Shown here: piece by piece, positions 20,881 to 33,360 of the stretch
How the letters are laid out: each line of letters starts with the position of its first letter
How positions within the stretch are numbered: position 1 is the first letter of the stretch
NCBI GenBank assembly: GCA_035236585.1
Contig: CP141132.1
Location: 82,264,880-82,328,879, forward strand
Length of the DNA: 64,000 bases
Reading direction: 5' to 3'
From: Warburgia ugandensis
Lineage: Eukaryota > Streptophyta > Magnoliopsida > Canellales > Canellaceae
Notes under the pieces: generated by a model
The model's database searches: none
Seen by the model: only the letters and a program-made list of their open reading frames with translations
What the model was told of the DNA's origin: nothing
Program-made: the position numbers and the translations under genes

Positions 20881-23800
20881 AGGCATGGGCTAGATTACAC
20901 CTACAATCAAAAGAGATTAGCGCACCTTAAAGCAGCTTGTGGCAATGTGAAATGCAAAGGGTACACTAATGCACACAAGTGCACTTATGCACTCGCACGA
21001 TTCAATGCCTTGCATTGAGGTGTACCATTTCAAGAGTGTGTTCTTACAAAAAATGTAAGAAAATGAAAGACTGTGTATAAGGATTGGATATTTCATCCAA
21101 CTAACAAGGTAGGACTAAACATTTGCTTGTTTAAGTCAAGTTGTAAAAGACAAGGGAGTTCAAATTCAAATAAGATGTAGATTTCCCCAAAAAATTAGGA
21201 AGACTTAAAATTCCCCAAATATCCTTTTATTTCAAAGAAATCCCACACACATGCAAATACATGTTTTATAGGTTATTTTATTTAAAATATTTTTAACAAT
21301 CCTCACTTGTTTTAGGTCAAAACAACTCTCAGAACATTCCCTCGCCTGTTTGAAGTTAAAATAAGAACAACAATGAAGTGTAGTACATATAAGAAAAGAA
21401 TCAATTGAAAATAAAAGAAAGAATTTTTGCATTTAAATAAGATCCATGCATTGAAAAAAGTGAATAGAGTCTTGAAATTCCTCATAATGTATGCAAATCA
21501 AGTAGTGTGGAGACAACTAGTGAAATTAACCTTGAATTATTGCCTCAAATAAAGACACGTGACATGTACTTCTCTTAAAGGAGACAAATGTACCTAATCT
21601 AGGTGCTTTTACTAATGGCCACATGCTAATCCCATGATTCACCCAAGTTCTCTATCAATTGACTTAAGCGATGTGAAGACATTCAAACTTTCATACTCAA
21701 AATAGGTGAGTTTATAGATGATGTGCATGCTACATCACAATCCATAGTTAGTAGATCTATAGACTTATTAAAACATAAATCACCTTAATACTACATGGTA
21801 CACTGCAAACACCATAGAAATGGAAAAATAATAAAGTTGTAGTGTAATTAATTGATCTGCATAGCTTCTTTTTTCTTTTTCTTTTCCTAAACTTGGTCAA
21901 GGACATCAAGTAGGGTTGCCACTAGTCGTCATATAAATGTCTATAAGCCCAATCCTCTCGATATTATATCCACTAGCTATCTTCCTAGGCCTTTTGAGAG
22001 GTTTGGATAAATTTGTTTGAATTTTACAAAGTTGGCACATCTACCAAAAGACATTCTAGTTAATCTATGTAGTCTAACTCCCAAATAAAGCCTTCATGCA
22101 TGGGGCATGTCCACAGCAACCAGTTGAGTCTGGTGCTTCATGCAATCTAGATATGATATCAAAGTCTCTAAAAAAAATATGCTCATTAGCTTGTTGGTTA
22201 AGGAGGTTTTTACACTCCACTAAACAAAAAAATAGGTGGTTATCACAATCCACCAATCAAAAGTAGGCTTATAGTAGATTCTCATATGCATGGTTATTTC
22301 TAAAATTGCCACTCAGGCTTCAAAATTTTCCTAGGTAAACCCTTGGGTGAAAATTCATATTATCAATGACTCAATTATTCCTAAGTCTTAAAGCTCATAA
22401 TACAGAGTCATATAAAATACATGCTCATTTTCACAAAACTATCAAGTGCTCTCTACTTGGATAAATTAATCAGCTATAATCTATGATTACAGAATCATGT
22501 CTTGCATTAGACCACCATGTACTCATAGTACTTTATTTGAAAAATAGTTAGGATGTTTGTCATAAGTCAAGTTCACTAAAACTCTTTAAGAGTCTTTTCA
22601 CAATAACTAGACTAGTGCAAGAAATAGTCATTGTCTTCTTTTGATAAAGTGTACCCAAATTTATAAATGAAACTTAGGTTATCATCACTTGTACCCAGAT
22701 TTATAAATAAAACTATTCTATATCAATAATACTCAATAAAATCCTTCCCAAAGATCAAATTCAATTGCATTGGGTCACAACCATCATACTTGCCTTGCAC
22801 CCAAGTATCCCCACCATTTAGTGTATTCTACTGGATATTGTGACATCACTAGTTTTCAAGCTACCATGTTAGAGTGTATTCCAATTTAATATGTTTGGCC
22901 AATAAAAAAAATCCTTGTGTCATAGATGTCTTTATAGACTTGTACATAGATGTCACCTAAATTGCTACATTTTTTCAACAATGATAACCAACTAGGAAAG
23001 ATTCATAACTATTTATTTATAGCATTTTTTGTTTGTTTGAATCCTAATATATGGTAATCATATAAGCAATGTACTCATCAGTAGTACCATGGTAGTCACT
23101 ACTTGTAGCTAATAGTCGCAAATGTAAAGATAAAACCACATTATTATGGTAAACCAAAATTATGGAATTTAGGATCTAAGTCCCATTTGTTTTCCAGCAT
23201 ATGTAGCTCAATAGTATCTATTTGGACATTACTTCATTTGTGTATAGTCTATTAGTATTTCCACAACTTATTTGGATGTGGAGTTGCTAAATCTAGAGCC
23301 TATGGGACTAGCAATCATAATCAACGAAAGTACAATTGATTATCCAACATCCTAATGTTGACTTTTTACCTACAATGTCACAAATGCAAGATACCATTTC
23401 TATTGGTCATAAAAAAAATAAATCAAAAGTAGATAGGAACTGATTGAATGGTCCTCACACTTTCAAAATCAATGGCACTTTATCTTGAATCCAACTTCAA
23501 TGTCTTGATATGTGAAGCACCATCACTCAAGCAGCTCTTGATTAGATCTCAATGACTTCATCAAACTCAAGTATTTGAAAATACTTCATACTTTATTGAT
23601 ATATATCCTAGCAAAATCTTACAATTGAACTCTGTAACTAGGGTATAGTTAATCTGATAATCATTTTCATTATAAAGTTACACTGACTATTATTCATAGC
23701 TCTCTTAATGAATTCTATATAGGTCTAAATACAAATAAAACCAACCAAACTCATATCAAATTGATGTGCCTTTCTATTCATAGGCTTCAAGATGTAATAA

Positions 23801-24377
23801 TCAAAAGTGAATTTTCTTGTTCAACAATGTAAATCTTATATATCCACTATGAAACTCTTAGAGTCTTAAACTTAAATAATTTATCAACTTGTTCCCTATA
23901 TGTCATTATCTTAGCAAATGTGGTTGGATCATCTTCTATTATAATATAGTTATATTAGTGCATGAAGAGTTAACCCATTTACTAGGTGTATAAATTTCTA
24001 TTGCTTTATTTTGAGCAATTTCTAAAGGAATCCTTATAATAGATGAAGGAAGTTGTTTTGCTTCATTTTAATTAATTCTATAAGGTAATTGTATGAGCTA
24101 AAATTGCTTCTTCCATACATTTGTAATAAGCAAAAGCATGAAGAAAAGAGTGCAAATTTTCTTCGCTAATGGGTTTTTACTAATCAAATGAAAGTGAGTA
24201 CATATCTCCAACCCTTTGGGTTGCTAATTATATGTTATTAATGAAAGACAAGAGCTTTGATTATCAATCACATTCTTTGATTACATGTCATATGCCTCGG
24301 GCTAGAATATGTCATTCATAGTTTTTATGAAAGCCAATAAGTAAAAATTAATAAAGTATGACTAGTCATGGTGTGAT
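20881..24377. other. AT-rich desert, no gene recognised
   Basis: All frames are broken. The even, AT-rich texture suggests very old transposon remains, and I compared the reverse strand with copia-type polyprotein motifs without finding a convincing match. No RNA gene or terminal repeat was seen. Confidence 0.4.
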
Positions 24378-27300
24378 TGTGACATCCTTGGTTTTTCTAA
24401 CACTTTTTCACAAAATCTTTTGCAATTGTGGGGCCCTGAGTTTGAAAAACTATTTAGAAACCAAATAGAGAAAAACATGTTTCATGAGAAGACCTTAAAA
24501 ATAAATCCAGTATGTCATTTTTCTTTTCAAAAATAAGGATTTTTAGAGAAAAGAATGCCAAATTTCTACTAAAAATATGGCAGAGTCTCCCCTGTATTTT
24601 GGACCTAGCACATTTTACATATACGATATGACAACCTAATAAATACAATACATATGAAATAACAAAGGAGGTTATCTCCCTCCAAAATATATCTGCACAC
24701 ACATGTTTGTTCACATTTAAATAAAAAGAAACATTTTGTAGTGCCCAAAAGGCTAAGAATTGAACCCACATCCCCAAGACTACTCCATTTACAACCACAT
24801 TACCATAACTCCAATTTACATGCCCACATTAAATGAAGTAAAGTCATATTGAGTCAAACATTATGTCAGTTCACAAGATCATCAACTATATTGCAAACAT
24901 GTTTGTTATATTTTTCATGCTCTCATCTTTATATCTCTATCACAATCTTCTACTCCTGTGTCTCATTTCTTCAAACCTGAGACATTGTAAATAATTTACT
25001 ATGTCTCAGCAAGCTTGTGCTTGTGTAGGTAGTTTTATTATTGAAATATAAAGTTTATGTAGTTTCAAATCCAAAAAAGACACATAATCACATATTATGC
25101 AGTTAAGTGAAATATGATGCATAATGAGTAGTATAACAAAACTCTAAAATCTCAATCATGCTTTACAAATCAATGTCATGTTAAATCAATTTAAATTATT
25201 AATTTCAATATCCATGCATATTGTTTTCAAAGACAATAGTAACCTTTGTGAGGTATTCTACAAGATATGAAAGATCGCTACAACTAAGTCATACTTCATC
25301 TCATAAATATACTCATCCAAACTCGATAGTGAATCATAGCAAAAAATCAATAGATGAAAATTATTTAAACCATAAAATACTTAAATACAATTAATATATC
25401 TCAATAAGTATATATATGTGTGTGTGTGTATACAGATGATACCATTTGAGCCTCCTCAAGGTCTCACGAGTGTAGAAATATTAGTAATTTGGTTATTTGC
25501 TATTGGTCATGAGTACTCATTATAGACCTGAAATCCCAGGGTGCCATGTACATGTGCTATCACACTATATACATATGAATCTCAAAATAATGGACCATAT
25601 GTGGGTAGACAAGACCTAATCAAGTCCGTAACTATCACAACGATACCAAGACGGATAGACTCCATCTACCATGTACATGAGAAACACGGTATGCAAGGCC
25701 ATAACCTACCCATGATATCATTGACCTAAATTCGACCTTTTGTATCTATTAAGTTTAGGAGGGAGGACAGTCAGTCCTCAACCCTCCTAGCACAGCGTCC
25801 ATCGGGCCACCATATGCCCTCCATAACACAATAATATTAGGCATCATTACATGATGTCATAACATATAAAGCCACAGAATTCCATGCACTAGTGAAATCA
25901 CGCAAATCAATCTCATGATATGATAAAATAATGTAAAAGCAACCCTCACAAGGGTTAAGTGTGAGGATTCCTCACTCATCATTTCATAAATCACAAACTC
26001 CATACAATTTCAAATACATATTCTTGTATAGGTTTTCAATTTAACAAATAAATCAGCATGGTATTCCAAACTAATAAGTTGCTTGAAGTACAAATATACT
26101 CACCATATAAATCAGAAATCTCCAAAAATCTCTATTTTAACTATGTTCAAATATGATAGAATAGTCATTAATAGTTTTCATGTTTCACAAAACCATATCG
26201 AAGTTAAAACTACCTACCTCCTTGGTGAATTTTCCACAAGTTCTTCCCTTTTAGGTTTAGCTTTAAACTTAACTTCAATTTGGTCAAATCGCACCTGAAA
26301 TTGTATAGCACATCCAACATCTGAATCCTCATATCAATATAGAATCATACAAGCATCTAAATCATGCTTAAATCTAAATGGTATATAAAATTTGCTTTTA
26401 ACTCTCTTTTCAGGTTGCATTTATATCATAATTGGAGACTTCATGTTTGAGTGTCCCTCACCATTTGTATATTAGATTATTCATCTAAACATAATCTCAC
26501 AGTTCAGATTATTCAAAATTATAGAACTATCAAATTTCATACAATCTATCACTCCTAATTATATGATCTCAACCATCTAAGCTGTTTGTCTACTTTCCAC
26601 ATCATGGATCATCTAAGCCCATTAGGGTTCTAATTAGTCATTCATCAATGACTAATCATTGATCAAATGTGAGGAACAGTGTTAGATCACCCTTTGATAT
26701 GATGTTCATTCTCTAGATTAGTGATTCGACAGCTAGAAATGATTGGATCTTGATCTCACTATGTTATTAGACATTTTTAACTAATGGATCAGTGAAATTT
26801 AGTTCATCCTATGACAATTTGGGGTTTAGGAATGCAATGGCAACGTCTGATCGTCAATCCTACAGCCTAACCTAACATTTCACTTTATCTAATCATGGCT
26901 AAGATTTTCCTATAATTTTTTATCCAAATTTCACAATTTCAATAACACCCTAGTTAATTCAAGGTTCTAGAATTCATTCATGGTGTCTGATCATTGATGA
27001 GACATCAAGAAGTCATTGTTTAAACAATGACAGATCGAACGATTGAGATTGTTCAATCGGTTCTAGCCCAAATTGACAATCTTAGTTAGATATGAGATAT
27101 ATAAGGTAAGTATTTGCCCATTTCTAATCACAGATTAGGAAATCAATGGTTGGATCATCTATAAAAACTAGATCTAGTATAAATCATATGGATTTAGCCT
27201 AAAAATTCAAATCAAGAGTTGGGTTTTACAGATCTTACCTTCATCTTAAAAATGCAGCCTAGCTTTCTCTTTTTCCCTTTCCTTTTCTCTCCCTTCTCCT

Positions 27301-27725
27301 TCTCCTTCTCCTTCTCCTTCTCCTTCTTCTTTCTTCTTCTTCCTCCTCTTCATCTGTTTTCTATTTTTTTTTTTCGTTTTGTCAGTTGGACTTGGGTGGT
27401 CTGTTCCATTTCACTTAAGTGAAGAAGGTGTCGATATCAATTTGGCTCCCCTCCTTTAGTAATGTTTTGTTTTTTTATTTTCAAAAATGCCCTCATATTA
27501 TAAGTCATCATATCTTCTCCATCCGAACTGCAATTTTAGTATTCATTTTGTTGTTGGAATCATATCGATGTGTAATTTTCATTTTTGATAGTTCAGAGTC
27601 CACATTTTTAATTTTCAAAGGGTCACATTCATTGAAAATTTTACTTAATTCAATTTTTGATTTTTATCTCAATTAAAATATAATATATTATACAAAAAAA
27701 AAACTTAAAATTGAGGGTTGTTATA
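24378..27725 (+). mobile_element. LTR-like unit, copy B
   Basis: It starts TGTGACATCCTTGGTTTTTC and ends AGGGTTGTTATA, ends that are roughly inverse to each other as in plant LTRs. Landmarks in order: the ATTTCTACTAAAAAT...GAGTCTCCCC block (24562-24600), TCTCAGCAAGCTTGTGCTTG (25005-25035), a GATC/ATTGATC-rich zone (about 26490-27200) and a CTTCTC-rich polypyrimidine tract (27285-27350). No gag or pol domain is found. About 3.35 kb. Likely a long LTR or internally deleted derivative of a Ty3/gypsy-type element. Confidence 0.55.
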
Positions 27726-27726
27726 G

Positions 27727-30700
27727 TGATGACGTGGGTTTTTAAACAATATTTTCACAATTCTTTTTTATATGCGTGGCCTTAGTTTGAAAATCTTTTT
27801 TGAAAATAAATAGCATAAACATTTTTTTGTGTAAATATTTTTCTAAAAACCTTGAGTGTCATTTTTATTTATGAAACATGGATTTAAAGGTAAAATGAAT
27901 TACTCATTTCTACCAAAAATTTAATAGTCTCTTTTATTTTTTGGACAATACACATTTAACGCATGCAATATGATACAATTGATAAACACCTCATGATTTT
28001 AGAAATTAAAATATTTAAACTTTAAAAATAGTTTAAATCATGACTTAACACTTTCTCGGAATCTATCTAGTCACAAACATAGTCCAATATGTACATAACA
28101 TATGTTTACATGTTCAATCTATTCCAATGGAAATCATAAGCATATAGTCAATTAACCAAACCTGAATGACAAAAATGTGAATGCTCTGTTGAACGTACAA
28201 TGTCTTCGTGGTCTTTTTATACCTTTGTCCTCATCCAATCTTCCTACTAGCTTGAGTTGCTTTCTTTCAAGTCAAATTCTTCTAATATGACATATTATAA
28301 ATAATACAATATCCCAGCAAGCTGTTGCTTGTATACGTGTTTAGTATCAAATTTAGTAATTTATAATTTATTATCTAAACATATGTATGAGATTGGAAAG
28401 ATTTCATAGCCAAACCACCTGGGCGTTGGGTCCAATGTGAGTAGGATTGCTTAACCAAGCTTCATAATTGGAAAAATAGGCCATAAGGTTGCAGGGTGGT
28501 TATCATTGCCTTTCCATAAAATGCCATTGGAGATCTATGCTTTAGCCCTTTGGGATAAAATCATAGTTTTGATAAATGAAAATTTGTACAAGTCCAACAT
28601 ATGCAATATGAATAAAATCCTTGCAAAGCTTCCATACATACAAACTTCTATACCACTTGTAAACTATTTATGGTGAAACATGATGTGTTAATAAAATAAT
28701 AATTTCATAGATAAATACAATTATATCAAATCCACAATTAAATCCATTCATGTACAGCTTAAATGCCAAATTTCCAATGTGCCCTTGTCCATATAAATCA
28801 TGGTATTGGTAAAACGATGCAGAGAAATACCACGTGTTCAACGGAGTGTAAACTCATAAAAAATATTTATAGTATATAATTTCTTCATCAATTGGGTTAG
28901 CCTAGCAAACAACGTCTCACATCATCTGGTTATGAGTATTCATACCATAAAAATATTCATGCATCATCATCCTGCATTACTCATGTGCCATCCTCATTCG
29001 TAATGTCAAGGCAATATCAACACGTGCTACCAATCAATCATGCTTGTAGCACTGTGCTTCCTCTAAAATCATATTAGAACACATGGACCACTATGTATTT
29101 GCAACCTGAAGCCTAGGTCCGTCTACGTGCTTAGTCATTGATACTATAGTGGCGAGACTATGATTAAGAGCACATGATGAGGTATAGACTATGAGGTGGG
29201 GCCTTCCCGTAATACGCACACTAAAAAAAAGCTTATCATGATTGTATTAGGTATCTTAAAATTTTGGAGGATGGGCAGATAACCCTACTACTAGTATAGT
29301 CTCCACCAGGCAAAAGTGCCCATAATAAAATAAAACCATAGAAAAATATATGCAAAAAAAATTGATGTATTCTTGATACCAAATAAAGCTCATCAATCTT
29401 GTAATCATCTTTGACAAATCATGCTGTGGATAAAATGTACTTTGCATAAATAATTTTGTTCAAATAAATCCATTAAAAATAATGCAAGAAATAAGGTATT
29501 CATGTACCTAAATGCCACTTAACAGCCTTAAAACATAACTTACAAATCAAATAATGGATAAAAGTGCATATTGCACCAATAATACCATTCATATGTCCAA
29601 ATACAATAAATGCATGAATTACCAAATAAATGTTTAATCATGAATACTAAATGCATAATTTACTTTTCAAAACTATAACAATAATTTTGAAATTCATGTT
29701 CCCCAGTTCCATGTTAATTCGTGAGTCACATATAGATTGTACATTAACCCAAATAACGCAATCTGATGCAATTTAATGATTCCAATAGAACATGAATTAT
29801 AATCATATCATGATAGAATTGGACATAATAAGACTCACAATCATGTTCAATTTGCATTTGAGAAGCATTTTATCTAACTAAACTCATTATCTCATATAAT
29901 CATTTTTGATAATCTAATTTATGAATTTAGAAAAATTTTAAAAATTTATTAAATGTTCATACACTTACCTATCATCAACAGTTTAGTTTTCCTAAGATAA
30001 GTTATCATCCAATTCGATGTTTGATCATCAATAAGGATTCACCAATTAGAGTTGCTAACTTTGATCAATTGTTCATATACGAAATACGAATATAAATTTA
30101 TTATAAATCATCATAGATTCATTGTCAAAATCTTTTATGATTATCCATGGATCAAGATCAAATGTAGATCACTTTTCTTTCCTTGATCATTAATCAAAAT
30201 CATGCAATCTCAGCTATCAATGTCACTAATATGATTTTCCAGTTGTGGACCAATGATTTGACTTCCATCTATTATTAGAATCTCAAATCCGCACCGTTGG
30301 TTGTTGTTCAATGGTCTAAACCATTGCATACACTCTTAGATCTACTAATCCATACAATTCTAGACTACTGATTTCATGAATCAAAACCCTAACCATTAAT
30401 CAATGACCTAATTCACATTTTGGATGGTTAGATCATGGTTAACATGTCATAGTTAATGGACGATGGCTCGATTTCAATAATCATTCGTCCAATCAAGTTT
30501 TCTAATCTCACATCATCACTAATCATATTTTAAATGATCAGATCAAGATTAAACAGTTAAATCCTTCTAGTTACTTCGTTCTCTATTTCTACTTGAGAAT
30601 CCTTAGGAAAAGAATTTTATTCTACTGAGGTAAAGCAATATAATTTTGATTTATCATTCTGATCTCAGATCATCCTTAATATGAAATTTAGGCCATCAAA

Positions 30701-31704
30701 TTTGCAGATTTTCTATTCAATCATGTTTTCAATAGTAAAATTTGTAGATCTCTAATTAGCCATTACGGATTGAAGTTAGTTCCAATTTAGATGGTTAGAT
30801 CAACTCTGATCTATATTTTGTCGACATGGGCATATAGAACGCTTGATGAGGATTGTGGATCTATGTTTTTCCCATGTTAGATGATCATCGAAAAAGTTAC
30901 CATCGCAAAGAATATGATTGGATTTTGGTTGTCAATGGCAACGTGTACAGGTAGGAAAGCATTGATTTTAGCTTAAAAAATTTGAAAAATTATAGAAATG
31001 GGTCTTATCTCCATTCTCATATTTGTTTTATGTATGTTCATCCCAATCTCCTTTAAATCTCTTTGATCTTTGGTTTTGGAGGTAAATTTGATACGGGTTT
31101 TCTTTGATATATCTCCTAGATAAGTTTCACATTTGTTTTTGGTCAAATTTTGCTGAAAATTACATTTTCTTCATGACATGATTAATGCGCACATCGAACA
31201 TAGTCATCAGTGAGGAAGAGGGAAGAAGGAATTGGGTATGGGAATCTTAGAGAGGGAGAGGGAGAGGGAGAGGGAGGGAGGAAGAGAGAGGGTGGGTATG
31301 TTGGTGTAGTCCATCAGCCACTCCCCCATTTTTCTTAGTTTTTTACCATGGCAGTTGAGCTCCACATGGTGACCACCTCCCACATGTTAACGTCCTTCTG
31401 CTGAGTCATCATAAAAAATGGCCAAGTGAGGCAAGTCTCATTATCAATTTCTACCACCTCACTTCACTAGTAAAATTTTGGAGTTTTAAGTCCCTGATCT
31501 CTATTTTAAAATTTTTTTGTATTGTTGGAAAGCTCTCATCAAGCACATTCCAAATTTTAATGGTTCAAGGTCAAATTCTGAGTTTTCAGAGAATATACTT
31601 CCAAGGAAGTCAAAGTCATCAGAATTCATTTCCTCATTTCATTTCAATTTATGATGTGATAAAAAGGCATGAAATGAAATAGAAAAAATTAGGGTTGTTA
31701 TACA
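27727..31704 (+). mobile_element. LTR-like unit, copy C
   Basis: It starts two bases after copy B with TGATGACGTGGGTTTTTAA and ends TTAGGGTTGTTATACA. It repeats B's order of landmarks: CATTTCTACCAAAAATTTAA (27905-27925), TCCCAGCAAGCTGTTGCTTG (about 28310-28340), the GATC-rich zone (29990-30900) and a purine-rich tract (AGGGAG units, 31250-31290). About 4 kb, non-coding and clearly diverged from B. It is the second member of a head-to-tail pair. Confidence 0.55.
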
Positions 31705-32200
31705 ATGAGGGATCCAAATGACAATATGTCATAAGGTTCCCAAGATGGCTAGGCTTGAACCTCATGGTGTTAATTAGCACATAATCAAGATAAGAAACTT
31801 GAGAATCATGGTTTATGCTTGAGCTAGGTCATGTGAATAGTGTGTTGATATAAACATGTGCTTAGTGTTTAGGTGATGGTCAACTTATACTTGAATAATC
31901 TAAGCTCGGCTAGTCAATCCCTTAAGTTGTGACACCATGGCTAATACTAGAGTGGTCTAAGGCTCATGAGGGGTAGCCATAAGCATTGCCACAAATAGAC
32001 AAGGACCTAAAACATCCAATCTAGGGTCATGAGGAGCATATACTACAATGGGTAATAGCTAGAACCCTAAGGGACTAAGGCCATGTCACAACTTCAAGGA
32101 ACATATACTAAAACTGGTAATAGTTAGAACCCCTGGGAGTACTGACTAGACCTATGACCATGTCTCACCTTCAGATAGCAAGAAAACTTAGTTTTGCTCC

Positions 32201-32204
<4 letters not shown>
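31705..32204. other. Non-coding, short degenerate tandem repeat
   Basis: ACATATACTA..ACTGGTAATAG-type text occurs twice (about 32035 and 32100) with about 70-base spacing. Nothing else is recognisable. Confidence 0.4.

Positions 32205-32260
<56 letters not shown>
32205..32260. repeat. (GA)n microsatellite
   Basis: A pure GA tract of about 56 bases. Confidence 0.95.
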
Positions 32261-32263
<3 letters not shown>

Positions 32264-32499
32264 GCCACAGGATCTACCACACAGTCACAATTAAAGTCAA
32301 AATCCTTTTAAGTAATTTAAGGAAATTATACTACCAGTATCCAAAGTGTCAACAGAAGTCTTGATTTATGTACAATACTCCAAAAGGAAAATCCTATACA
32401 TGGATTACTAGCAAAAGTAACTACAACAAAAAGTATGTTCTTCTCATGTCTAAAGTGATCTTGGCACCTTTGCCTTCTTAGAATCCTACGCTCGTGAAC

Positions 32500-33360
32500 T
32501 ACCTGGGGTGTCACCTAAAATGTTTGGTTGTAGGGGGTGAGCAAAAACAACAGCTCACAGTAGGGTGAAAAAACTAATACAAGCTAGAACGCCTAAAATA
32601 CGTCAAGCGATAACATAAGTATAAGCATATGTAAAATTATGCATACATACATATATAATTTCTAAAAAGGGATAGTCGATGCATGTGCGATGGAGATTAC
32701 TAATGCCTATGAAAATCAATGTCAATTGTAAGATCAAAGTTAAACTTACTAATTTGTTAAAATCTATGCGTATCAAACAAATGCCGTCGAACTGAGGCAA
32801 AAAACCTCTAAATCTGCAAATGCATAAAGCCATGTCCACATCACCGTGGGAAAACTGATCGCTCCAATCACAATGGCATACAGTCTTGCCACGCTGGACA
32901 ATGTCTAACACTTGAGACACGACCCACATAAATATCACACAGATTAGACACCTATGCTCATAGGGCCCTATCGTCACTCACAGGCGACTACTGTGGCCTT
33001 TACGTCTGCTCGTAGATAGCTACACGAACCATAACTCACTGGATCTCATGGGGGCTACCAGGCTACCACTCAGAGCGCCTTCCCATGAGAAGCTACTCCT
33101 ACTTCCCGCCATCTCCATTGTAGCGCTGGTATCAAATCATCCTAGATGTCAGTGGCCAACTGCACCTCTTAGTATAGGGTCTCAGGACTTATAGCACACA
33201 TCAGGCCTCCAGGACTTACGGTATTCCTAGAGCACTAGCCGAGTGATCCGGGACATAAGGCACTCCAAGAGTGCCTGCCCAAAACATCGATAAAACCTAT
33301 AAATAATTAGGACTCATAGCTGTTCATAAAGCACTTGCCTAAATGCTGACAAAAACTAAA
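32500..33360 (+). mobile_element. Probable LTR fragment, different family
   Basis: It begins near GGGGTGTCACCTAAAATG and contains GGGGTGAGCAAAAACAACAG and CTCACAGTAGGGTG, phrases characteristic of long LTRs of plant Ty3/gypsy elements. The following part is richer in GC (about 32970-33300). No coding domain and no partner LTR were identified. Confidence 0.4.

Noticed and set aside
21850..24330. Possible reverse-strand copia polyprotein
   Set aside because: Phrases such as EDDPTTF looked suggestive, but no catalytic or zinc-knuckle motif and no consistent frame followed.
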